A stretch of DNA of 64,000 nt, taken from positions 3,678,924-3,742,923 of the forward strand of contig OZ020616.1 in assembly GCA_963971575.1 (NCBI GenBank), read 5' to 3'. The position numbers and the translations under genes were made by a program. This stretch comes from Liopterus haemorrhoidalis (Eukaryota; Arthropoda; Insecta; Coleoptera; Dytiscidae). Each line of letters opens with the position of its first letter. Position 1 is the first letter of the stretch. This document shows positions 37,401 through 46,800 of this stretch, in pieces. A model generated the notes under the pieces. That model worked only from the letters and a program-made list of their open reading frames with translations. It had not been told where the DNA came from and searched no databases.

Positions 37401-38273
37401 CCTGACCATTCCCATCTTACTTTCTTTCTTCTTCCTCCCCCTTTTCCGAACACCATCACCTTTGTTTTGTCTCTGTTTACCTCTAATTTTTTTCTTTTAA
37501 AGTACTTGTCCGCTCGGTCCATCATCATCTTCAGTTATTGTTCCTTCTCCGCCATTAGTGTCATATCATAAGCGTACCCTAGTGCAGCGTTTGACAACCT
37601 TTTTTCATGGTGGACCGGCAGGCGACCTAGAAAAAATTTGTGGACCGGCAAGTTTAGAAAGTAATGTGTATCGCAAAATTATTACAAGTGATGAGCAAAA
37701 AAAAGGTCTTCACCTCCAGAATATAAGTGATGAGCAAAAAAAGTCTTCACCTCCAAAATATAAGTGATGAGCAAAAAAAAAAAAGTACTTCGCCTCCAAA
37801 ATGTAAGTGATGAGCAAAAAAAAAACAAAAGGTCCTCCTCTCCAAACATTTTGTAACAAAATCTCGCGGACCGGAAAAAAAATCCTCACGGAGCGGCGGT
37901 TGGGAAACCCTGCCCTAGTGTACATAACTTTCACCTTCCCATCCCCACACCTCCGTCTTGCCCTTTCCTCATTGTTTCTTCCAAATCAGCCACGTATAGG
38001 TTGAACAGTGTTGGGCTCTACGGGCAACCCTGCCTCACCCCCTTATTCACCTAGAAACTTTATGACTCTTCTTCTCCTACTGTGCACCTCGTTTCTCGAT
38101 ATATTTCTTTTATCCTTTTTATCATCTATTCACCATCTTGTCCAGTGTATTTTTTTAATATTAACTATTATTATATGCAAGTATAGATTGTTAAATTTTC
38201 AGGTGCTGACGTCATAATCTCGTATTACACTCCAGTAATATTGGAATGGTTGCAAATGAAGAGTAAAATGTAA
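28460..38273 (+). CDS. ALAD: ALAD, delta-aminolevulinic acid dehydratase (6 exons)
   Basis: Exons 28460-28584, 29407-29554, 32496-32715, 34717-34949, 37008-37224, 38203-38273 join in frame to 337 codons plus stop, close to the 330 aa of human ALAD. The cytosolic enzyme condenses two 5-aminolevulinate molecules into porphobilinogen, the second step of haem synthesis after ALA synthase. Visible landmarks: MPGVSRFG (residue 56 region); the zinc-binding [14 protein letters not shown] with Cys126, Cys128 and Cys136; the Schiff-base lysines in [16 protein letters not shown] (Lys203) and [10 protein letters not shown] (Lys256); the substrate-site YQLPPG; and a C-terminal [11 protein letters not shown]. 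All active-site residues are intact, so this is a functional zinc-type enzyme. Introns 2 to 5 hold a 1.8-kb inverted-arm transposon, two LINE fragments and several MITEs. No frame damage was seen. Confidence 0.96.
28826..29012. mobile_element. Short MITE A relative in ALAD intron 1
   Basis: Starts atagtctgtttatttgattt, with the shared core aagcggaactagatttt, and ends ttccgtttaaacgattggaa. About 190 bp, same layout as 25203-25394 and 31936-32132. Confidence 0.7.
29013..29390. repeat. Dispersed repeat O copy
   Basis: Contains aacatcggagtgttatagtg and ctatacatcaaagattaag, matched in reverse at about 19200-19530. The phrase tccactgcctaac also pairs with the 19300 region. No terminal repeats resolved. 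Confidence 0.6.
29876..30930 (+). repeat. Dispersed repeat family I, copy 2
   Basis: Begins tagggtttggtaggcatcac and soon has ttatacaactctttgaccca like copies 1-960 and 41385-42420. It contains an insertion near 30066-30230 (gggtgtttgtttgaaacggg) absent from the others. The family phrase gaggaatttttgatcagatt appears twice (about 30585 and 30850), suggesting internal duplication. Confidence 0.6.
30985..31620 (-). repeat. Dispersed repeat family R, copy 1
   Basis: Contains the complement of gatggcggtcggtcctgtgg and, further on, cacgtgtacacagacagacg and gatccatcgaaatctcgaaa. All are found in reverse at 53430-53935. The ggcggtcggtcctgtgg core also appears near 11576 and 26245. Reading frames here (31429-31732) are incidental. 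Confidence 0.62.
31936..32132. mobile_element. Short MITE A relative in ALAD intron 2
   Basis: Starts taaagtctgttcctttggtt and ends tggtttggaatagactgta. The gcggaactag and gttccgcc subterminal blocks mark the family. Confidence 0.72.
32736..32824. repeat. Compact inverted repeat at the start of ALAD intron 3
   Basis: ggccaaaagagaaaatttac followed by accc pairs with gggtgtaaacattctttcgg plus cc after a loop of about 45 bases. It begins only 20 bases after the exon 3 donor. It could be a very short MITE or a pre-mRNA hairpin. Confidence 0.6.
32836..34609 (-). mobile_element. Transposon with 384-bp inverted arms around a broken transposase
   Basis: Outer ends gaatacgttcatcttaactt and its near complement are flanked by TA (32834-32835, 34610-34611). 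Two arms, 33019-33402 and 34044-34427, are equal in length and over 90% identical in inverted orientation by eye. The 641-bp spacer holds the minus-strand transposase core. The left arm includes the last codons of the transposase and its 3' flank, so the right arm is an inverted duplicate of the gene's 3' end replacing its 5' half. Lies in ALAD intron 3. Confidence 0.9.
33344..34015 (-). pseudogene. DDE-superfamily (IS630/Tc1/mariner-type) transposase, truncated
   Basis: The minus-strand frame reads [18 protein letters not shown], then [30 protein letters not shown] (second catalytic Asp), [20 protein letters not shown] and [19 protein letters not shown] (the final Glu). A frameshift near 33930-33945 divides the first part, and another near 33465-33480 precedes a C-terminus ending [10 protein letters not shown] with a stop. 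The N-terminal half including the first catalytic Asp is absent. It cannot be active. Confidence 0.85.
35351..36275 (-). mobile_element. 5'-truncated LINE in ALAD intron 4, inserted in repeat E
   Basis: The insert is flanked by a 10-bp direct repeat, ctcgtttcta (35341-35350 and 36276-36285). Its minus-strand 3' end is a run of taag units (plus strand cttacttacttaa). The repeat E sequence on each side rejoins to match 13080-13260. It holds the last third of a reverse transcriptase gene. Confidence 0.9.
35352..36242 (-). pseudogene. LINE reverse transcriptase C-terminal part, broken
   Basis: The frame runs [17 protein letters not shown] (the YADD box altered to YVDD), [17 protein letters not shown] and, after a frame break near 35690, RPGRPRKTW and WKEVWRTPE with a stop. 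The YLG, LTYASES and RPGRPR segments are typical of insect non-LTR tails. It differs in sequence from the LINEs at 20623 and 37228. Confidence 0.85.
36400..36872. mobile_element. CpG-rich MITE-like element with ggaacagaatgca ends
   Basis: The left end ggggaacagaatgcaacg is complemented on the right by gcattctgttcc. Near the right end a 17-bp unit with gctgacggcgtagcgc repeats. Many cggcgtt and aacgccg motifs give hairpin potential. Target duplication uncertain. The base composition is unlike the AT-rich intron. Confidence 0.6.
37228..38150 (-). mobile_element. LINE fragment in ALAD intron 5, split by a hAT MITE
   Basis: On the minus strand, about 38040-37925 encodes a damaged GxRQGCPLSP-like reverse transcriptase segment. 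It resumes after the MITE at 37576 with [12 protein letters not shown] (a mutated YADD box), [13 protein letters not shown] and [11 protein letters not shown], ending in a T-run on the plus strand at 37228. It begins four bases after the exon 5 donor. In-frame stops make it inactive. Confidence 0.82.
37585..37912. mobile_element. hAT MITE with internal 40-bp minisatellite
   Basis: Ends cagcgtttgacaacc and ggttgggaaaccctg. Perfect 8-bp duplication ccctagtg at 37577-37584 and 37913-37920. Internal units (about 37680-37850) consist of gatgagc, an A-run and ggtcttcacctcc with aatataagt. It lies inside the LINE, so it is the younger insertion. Confidence 0.9.
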
Positions 38274-40854
38274 TTATCATAATATATATATAAATGTTCA
38301 GTTGTTGATAGAATAATAAAATTTATATAATCGTTGTTTTACGTAAAATTATAACCCTCTAACTTTTTAATTCTTAAGTTGCCACGAGCTCAATTTTTAA
38401 CGAATGAATGAGGCTGTTGTTAAATAAGATGGTCACAAGTTTGATTCAATCGTTAAAAGTTACTAGATTTCAAAAGCTAGTTCTGCTTAAACCAATGACA
38501 AACTATAGGTCTTCAAAGAATTATAATACTAAAAAAATAAGTTTTTCGTTACTTCTAAAATATTTATTAAATGATTATAATAATAAAAAATATCTTATTA
38601 CATTCTCAATAAAAATAAAATTTATGGCAAATAAATCACTTATAACGTGATAATAACAGCTATATAACTACGGAATAATATTGTTATGATTCCTTAGCTT
38701 AGCCTATTCTTTAAGTTTGACCTTTATACGTCGCTTATGATATTTTCTTACTAAATATTGTTCTGAGTAGCCAAAAAATTTACTTTACAAATTATACAAT
38801 AGACCATATTAGTGTGTCTTTTGGAAGTTTTTGACTGGTTTAAAATACATGTGACATTACTTTTGTTACCTTAATTTTATGAATATTTTCAATTTTGGAG
38901 CAAAAAATATGTATTTTTGATGAATATATACTAATAAATACAGTCCAGATGCTTTATATTACAAAATAATTATTTTATAAATATATAAATAAGGATTCGA
39001 AGATATATTTATAGGTTACGTTTTTAAATAATATGAAAATCGAAATATCTTTAGTATTTATTTAATTAACACTAAGTAATCATAGATATTTTGTTTTAAA
39101 ATGCATAACGGTATATTGTATTGCTCCAAATTGCTACATTCTAAATTACATTTTTTTTCGTTTTTTAACATATGAAAATGAAAAACAATAATGGATAAAA
39201 TAAAAACAACATATTATTCCTTCAAACCATTTAGATATGGCATACACTTATTGCTATTATCTGTCTCATTTTGTAATACGTAACTAACAGGGAAAGTTCA
39301 TTTTTTATGTTGTATATTGACAATACATTTATAATATTATCATAGTATTGGTTTACACGGATACGCCAAAGTCTTTTTACACCACAACAGTCACCAAAGT
39401 AACCAGATCTAGTTTCGTATTACAAATTGAGACGGATTATATGCTACTTGCCAAAATAACGATTATTAACGTAAATTTTTCAAAATTAATCTGCAAAATA
39501 ATATTGTTCAGCAAAAATAATGACATTAAATTATAATGTATAAACTAAGAATTTTAATAGGGGAAAAATTTTAAGATCGTAGCGCCACGCGGATTGTTTT
39601 GAAACCATTCTAAATCAGATACCACTTGACATTTACTAGTAAATAATAGCGAAAAGTGTATCAAAAAACGACAAAAAATAAATAATTGTTTGGGATTTTC
39701 TGATTTTGTGAAGTGACATTACTTGTAAACATCTAAAATACTACATTTTGTGATCTGGTTTTGAGTTATGACGGTTTTCCATTGTCGATTATTTTAACTA
39801 TATTGGGGGAAATAATAATTCCCGTGTTGTTTACCAAGGGGTAGAAATCTACAATGCTGGGCATATAATATTGTGTGGAGTCACTGAAAAAAACAGAGAG
39901 TTCATAAAGATTTATGCTTATGCCTACAAACTTGTGCATTACAAACCCACACACAATAACAGGAATTTTCAAGATATGCGATAATAAATACAAAATTGAA
40001 AATATTTTTTGTAGTCACTATCATTAAAATGTAATGAGCAAACTTTGATATAAGGGCTCACTCTTTTTCCAATTTTTAAATTGTTTATCTAAACATCGCG
40101 TCGATTCCTAACCTCTTGCTTTCCCAATTTTGTTTCGAACCGTACGGTGTCTGATATTAGTGAAAACAAATGAAACGATATTTCCGGGTTTCTTCTTTTC
40201 AATGAATTGCACATAGGCACACAACAATATGTATTATACATTTTTCAATGATTATAATAAAACTTTAAAAACAAACTTCATACAAAACCAATACACAAAA
40301 CGAAATGTTATCTGATGTACACAAGTCCATGAAACGCTCACCAGATGGTAGGGTGCTTAGCTGCAAATCCCTATAAATAAATATTGACTTGTAGTTTTGA
40401 TGTGAAGCATTCTCTTACTTTTAAAACTGAATTTATATTTCCAAAATACAATTTAACAAAAAAACAACATGCTAAATTCAAATAAAAGGAATCCAACCGC
40501 GAGACGGCAGCTCTGAATCCCATTTTGTGACGTAATTACTAATATGGTCTATTGGTGCAATAAATCCATCCAATCGCGTGGTCCGTATGACGTCATCTTA
40601 CACCTTGGAGGTATAATAAACACTTGCAATCATATACAGCAATAGTTATTTTGTGGCCACTCTGTATGTTCAATATATCTATCATAACGTCATATTGGAA
40701 TGATTTATTCTTTCTATATTTATAATATAAAAATAGTAATTAAACTTATTTATACTTAATGATAATAAACTATAAAAATTTAAAATTTTAAAATTATAGT
40801 GCTTACGGTTGAGGCAAAAACATAAATCATATGTTAATAATTCAAATAACTATT
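38274..40854. other. Convergent intergenic region between ALAD and PARP1
   Basis: Includes both 3' untranslated regions. A MITE D copy lies at about 39258-39441 (tatctgtctcattttgtaat to acaaattgagacggattata). Element L copy 1 is at 39557-40375, a shortened relative of 43081-44006. The remaining 38274-39250 and 40376-40854 are AT-rich with nothing recognised, although 38408-38650 contains an incidental open frame. Confidence 0.65.
39557..40375. mobile_element. Element L, copy 1 (THAP-bearing family)
   Basis: Begins ataggggaaaaattttaag and ends gctgcaaatccctata, as in copy 2 at 43081-44006. Compared with copy 2 it lacks a block after gattttctgattttgtg and has frame-breaking changes, so neither reading frame seen in copy 2 is intact. 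Confidence 0.72.
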
Positions 40855-43800
40855 TTACTTTGTATATCTAAATCTCATTTTCAGAAGATACCGTACTTTC
40901 ACCTGTGCTATATCATATACAATATATCTGAAAAAGCGTTAAGGAAAAAATCATAATTATCAATTTCGGGGTTATAAAAAAAAAAAATCTGCATAAAACT
41001 GTTTACAATGTTTTTTCTACGGCCGTTAAGCTGCGTTTACAGCTCTAAAATTAGTTGGCTGTACGTTGTGGATAAATCTAATAGACAGTTTTAACGTTTA
41101 TTGACAGCATTCATAGCTATGAAAATTAATGCGTAACGAATGTCGTCACATCTATGTTTTTTCGAACCAACTACGATGGAATAAATACATTTATGCTTTT
41201 TACGACCCCCCCCCCATCTTCTTGATTTTTTACTAAATTTTAATAACAAAATTATAACCCCAACTACAGCAATTCTTGTTAAAAATGTTACACAGACAAA
41301 TAAAAATAATAATAATAATAATAACAGCCCATAGAAAAAGTATTGTATGCAACACATAAGAAAATAGGTCATTTGATAGGAAAAATATAAAACAAAAAAT
41401 TGATATGAAGTGTAAATTTTCACATATTTCACGGTTTCGCAGGTATTTAGTAAGTGAATGATGATTATTTGGAATGCCAAAACAAATTTTATGTTAAAAT
41501 ATTTTTTTGTGAATTTTAATTCGAATGCCTAGTACCATTATTTAGTTTTGAAAATATGTGCTGTATTTTTTTTTATATATAGCAAGGGTCATTCAGATTT
41601 TGAAAATTTCGCCTATGGCTTCCATTGGTTGTTTAAGTCATAAGCTCCGCCTGTCTGATTTCGTATACATTCAAACATAGAATTAAATTATAATATCAAC
41701 ACTTCCCACTGGTTATTAAATTTACGCTTTTAAAAATTAAATGTAACATTTGCCAAAATATAACTAGAATTTTGACAAAATAATTTAAACAAAATAAAAA
41801 TGAAAAAAAAAAACAAAAATTAATTTGACAGGAAGCGAACAGTAGTTTGCAACTTAGGAAGCGAGAACGATAATCGTTAGACTACGGACGTTTACTCATT
41901 TACTATGTTACATAGCGAATTAAATATTTTAGTTAAAAACACAACATAATCCGAAAACATAATCTGATCAAAAATTCCTGTTGTACTATTCCGGTTCACA
42001 CCAAGGTACATTACTTAGAATTTTTTCAGATTTTTAGTTTAAACCATCTGGACTACAGGTTGTGGGACAAAATTTTTATTGCACAATTTTGGAAAAAAAT
42101 GGCGTAAAAATAATTTATTTTGCAAAAATAAAATTTTGATCGTTAATCCACGTACCAAGGGCTTTCATTTGATACCCTACGCAGAATTATAAAAAAATAT
42201 TTTTTTTTTCGATGAGCACATATTTGTTTATATTTTTAGGGGGATATGTTTTTTAGATGTTTTAGTATTTTTCCTATGTGCGGGTCAAAGAGTTGTATAA
42301 GCATGCCAAATTTCAACTCTCTAGGTTTAGCCGTTTGGCTACAATTTTTACCGAACAGACAGACAGACGACAAAATGACGGTATAAGGGTTTTTTGGTCA
42401 TACCTACAAAACCCTAAAAATAGGAATTATTCACCTTGTTGCATAAATAACTATACCTGAAACAAATACCTTACGAATAGGCATATAAATGCATTGAAAC
42501 TGGTATAAAAAGGATACTCATTATATAACAGCGAACTGTTCATATCTATGTTCATAACTGGTCTTCCGATTGGCACTGTAACTCCGTCAGGTAAAATAAC
42601 ATCACATTGCGGATCTGGTTCGGTTTGCCCAACACCTTTAACACTATGCATGTCTCGTGGCAATTTCTTTACATTTGTAGCATGATATTTTTCACTCCTA
42701 AAAGAAAAATTAGTACTTTATATTCGAATAATATTTAGCATATAAACATCTGATAGAGAGAAAAACAAAACAAAAAATAATAATAATAAAAATTCATGTA
42801 TAAATTGTCCAACATAAGGATCTTTTTGCTGTGAGATGGGTGGGCACTCCTACCCTCTACAGGCCGTCGTTTTGATTCGGGAGACACAGTAGCGTTCGTA
42901 CTCATTCTGAATCGAGTACAACTGTACATCCACTAACTAAATAAATCATTGTCGGACGACACTGTATTTATTACTTAGTATATAATTGCCCCAACGTTCA
43001 ATCCCTAATAGTAAGGGCGGAACCTATTAACCCACTGCGCATTTTTTCTGACTTTAGGATCAACTTACGATTGGTAACTTATAGGGGAAAAATTTTAAGA
43101 TCGTAGCGCCACGCGGATTTTTTTGAAACCATTCTAAATCAGATACCACTTGACATTTACTAGTAAATAATAGCGAAAAGTGTATCAAAAAACGACAAAA
43201 AATAAATAATTGTTTGGGATTTTCTGATTTTGTTTTAAAATTTTATAATCAAGTAAAAATACACACGTATTGTGAGGACATTTTTTTTAAGTGACATTAC
43301 TTGTAAACATGTTAAATACTACATTTTGTGATCTGGTTTTAAGTTATGGCGGCACAGTTTTCCATTGTCGATTATTTTAATTATATTGGGGGAAATAATA
43401 ATTCCCGTGTTGTTTACGAAGGGGTAGAAATGTACAATGCTGGGCATATAATATTGTGTGGAGTCACTGAAAAAAACAGAGTTCATAAAGATTTATGCAT
43501 TATGCCTACAGACTTGTGCATTACAAACCCACACACAATAACAGGAATTTTCAAGATATGCGATAATAAATACAAAATGGAAAATATTTTTTGTAGTCAC
43601 TATCATTAAAATGTAATGAGCAAACTTTAATATAAGGGCTCACTTTTTTTCCAATTTTTAAATTGTTTATATAAATATCGCGTCGATTCCTAACCTCTTG
43701 CTTTCCCAATTTTGTTTCGAACCGTACGGTGTCTGATATTGGTGGAAACAAATGAAACGATATTTCCGGGTTTCTTCTTTTCAATGAATTGCACATCGGC

Positions 43801-46800
43801 ACACAACAATATGTATTATACATTTTTCAATGATTATAAATGATTGTGCTATTTAATAAATATTATTATTATTATTATTATTATTATAATAAAACTTTAA
43901 ACACAAACTTCATACAATACCAATACACAAAACGAAATGTTATATGTAGTACACAAGTTCATGAAACGCTCACCAGATGGTAGGGTGCTTAGCTGCAAAT
44001 CCCTATAACACTATATTCTGAATAGAGTGTCAAATATAGACTATATACTAGTAGAGAATAGTAAGTTAATTGGTTAAAAATTTTGACGCACAGCTATGAT
44101 AGCTATTTGCACCAAACACATCTAAATACTTACATATTTCCTAAGGCAACTTCACAAAGAAGTAGCAGTCCCTCAGTTTCGGTTCCAACAGCAGAAATAC
44201 CACAGTAATTAGCAGATTTTGAAACCATGTCAGCAAAATAAACTCCCTTGCCAAACATGGCACCAGCGGAAGGAGCTTCAGCTGGGGCAATACGTAAACC
44301 TTGAGACAATATACCAGCATAATTTGTTGTTCGGGATCCATGCCACAATAATTTACGGTTATGTAAGTTATTGTACTTATTGTATCTCTCGGGTTCTTCA
44401 TGACGATTTACTTCAAATACCTTAATCAAGAAACAATTTATTTTAAAAGTTATTCAATATATTTTTTTTACTTCGGTCGAGTACAAACTATACGAAAAAT
44501 ATAGTTTTATCAATTTGTTCATATTATCTGTCTCATTTTGTAATACGAAACTAATAGGGAAACTTCATTTTTTATGTTGTATATTTAAAATATCATCTTA
44601 GGATGGTACAGTCTGTTCCAAACGGTTAAGCGGAACTAAATGGGAATTTAGTTCTTTTAGGTTGTCACGAGAAAGCACCTTTCTTGAGTTATTTTATTTT
44701 TCACGTTGGAATGTCAAAATTTAAAATTCCAACAATGAAACCATGGAAAGGAATGACATATGTCAAAATTAAATATTTTTTTTAGATATTTTAATGACTA
44801 AATAATAAATAAATGGGAAATTTGTATTAAGAATGACACAAAAAATCAAAATATAAAGAAAATGACATTTTAAAATGATACTAACCTTAATACCCTTTTC
44901 ACACTAGATCTTTAAGACGAGTGAACTTAAAGTTCACCGATGTTTAAGATCGGTATGCTTTCACACTTGATGTTTAAATCTCCGGTGCAGTCAGCAGCTT
45001 CAGTAATTTTGTCGTTAAGTTACCGTCATGAAATTACCAGTTTTGAACTGTCTGCGCAGGCGCACATTTTGAATTATTATAAACAAATAAGGATATTTAA
45101 TTTAATTCTACAATAAAGACACTACAATAAAGAATATATTACACCTGTATTAACATGTAAGTCGATACATTTTATCTCAATTATTGTAGCTCTGTATTTT
45201 ATTAAACATATTATTAAAATAAATAATTTTATTATAACAATAAGTATAAACTTCTTATAACGTCGATATAATACAGTATTCTTGTTTATGATAATATAAA
45301 ATGTTGACAGCACAAATTCAAGGAGTATTTTTTTATAATAGAAATTAAGTTGGTAATGCGGGCGAAGTTTAAGACGCAGATCTCTGTCTTAAACATCGGT
45401 CGTGTTTAGACAAGGCCGTACGGTTTCACATTAGCGTTTAAAGATACATTCACTTTAACATCCGATCTTAAAGATCTAGTGTGAAAAGGGTATAACCAAA
45501 AAATGTTTGACATTGGTAATAAAATTAACCAAGTGTGACGTCATTTCATATTTATCGTGAATGGAGTTTAGTATCAAAATTAGAATGAATTTCACACAAG
45601 TTGAAGCCAGTGATGTCATGACTTCGGGAATTCCCAGGAAAAATGAGTTTACGTTCGCGATGGCTAATAATGCCAAGAATATGGAAACCCTATATAATCT
45701 TACCTCTAATATTTGCAGATTATATTGGCGATGAGTGTCAGCATGAGTATTTGTCACATATTGTTCAATGATACTGTAAACACCATCAGATCTGTTTAAA
45801 ACGACTAAGTCAGTACACAATTGTTTATATAACGCATCAAGTGGATTGCCCTCTTCACCGGAAGCATTTCGCTGTATCATAGTGTACGCAGTTTCCATCT
45901 CATACAGACTTTCAAGCATTTCTAACTTATTCTAAAACATAACGAAAAAAATTACGTGTTTTTCTGAGTCTAAAGACTAGTTTCATAAAGCGTTGTTAAG
46001 TCTGACTGTGTAATTAACTATCATGCCGTTAAGGGTCAGTTTCTGAAAGCTTAGTAAACTATAAGCAAATTGTCAACTACGGTCACAATATAACAATCAG
46101 AGCCGCAGTAAGGAAAACTTGCGCTAGGGGCAGAGCCGTGTTTTAATAATAATAATAATTTATTGACCATAATACAAAATAAAACATTGTTTTAGTCAGT
46201 CAAGCAATACAATACAAAGTACAAATACATGTTAATAAGGAGCAAAATTAAGGTGCAGTACATAAATAAATTTTAAATTTAACATTCAAAAATTCGTCAG
46301 TCGAGTAAAATTGGTTTCTAATTAAAAATTCTTTTACAGTTTTCTTGAAATTCAGAAAACGCGGGACCATATATTCCTCTGGCAGAATATTGAAAAATTT
46401 TATGCTGTAATAATTAGAGGCATTGCGTGATTTAGTTAAACGTAAAAAGTTTGGATATATATGGTCTTTATTCCTAGTAGCATACGAGTGCATTCTGTCA
46501 CCAGATGGCCATATATTTCTATTTTTATATGCATATAAAACACACTGATAAATATAGAGGGAAGGTAATGTCATTATTTCTAATTCTTTAAATGCATTCT
46601 TACAGTCAGCTCTGTAGTTAATTTTTGCTAAAATCCGAACAACACGTCGTTGAAGGGAAAAAATTCTATTAGCTGAAGCAGAATGTCCCCAAGCTAGAAA
46701 AGCATAAGAAATATGTGACTGAAATAGGGCATAATATGATATTAACATTATTTATTTTGAGACAGTATTGACCAGATTGCGAAAAAGAAATATAGTTTTG

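Larger units (their letters stand above)
43081..44006. mobile_element. Element L, copy 2, with THAP-like frame
   Basis: Ends ataggggaaaaattttaag and gctgcaaatccctata. Two opposed short frames lie inside: a THAP-domain start on the minus strand and an 87-codon frame on the plus strand. A gattataaatgattgtgc insertion and a TTA microsatellite (about 43856-43887) separate it from copy 1. THAP domains occur in P-element transposases and in several captured genes. The superfamily of L is undecided. Confidence 0.7.

Noticed and set aside
38408..38650. 80-codon gene after ALAD
   Set aside because: Lysine-, asparagine- and isoleucine-rich translation of AT-rich 3' flank with no family resemblance.
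41860..41895. tRNA anticodon-like phrase (atcgttagactacgg)
   Set aside because: Flanking stems do not pair and it lies in repeat family I.
42421..42517. A terminal PARP1 exon immediately after the exon 14 donor (frames ending KVNNSYF or [11 protein letters not shown])
   Set aside because: The sequence at 40855-40927 gives [19 protein letters not shown] after a good acceptor and restores the split Glu codon. The nearer frames do not match the PARP C-terminus and run into repeat family I.
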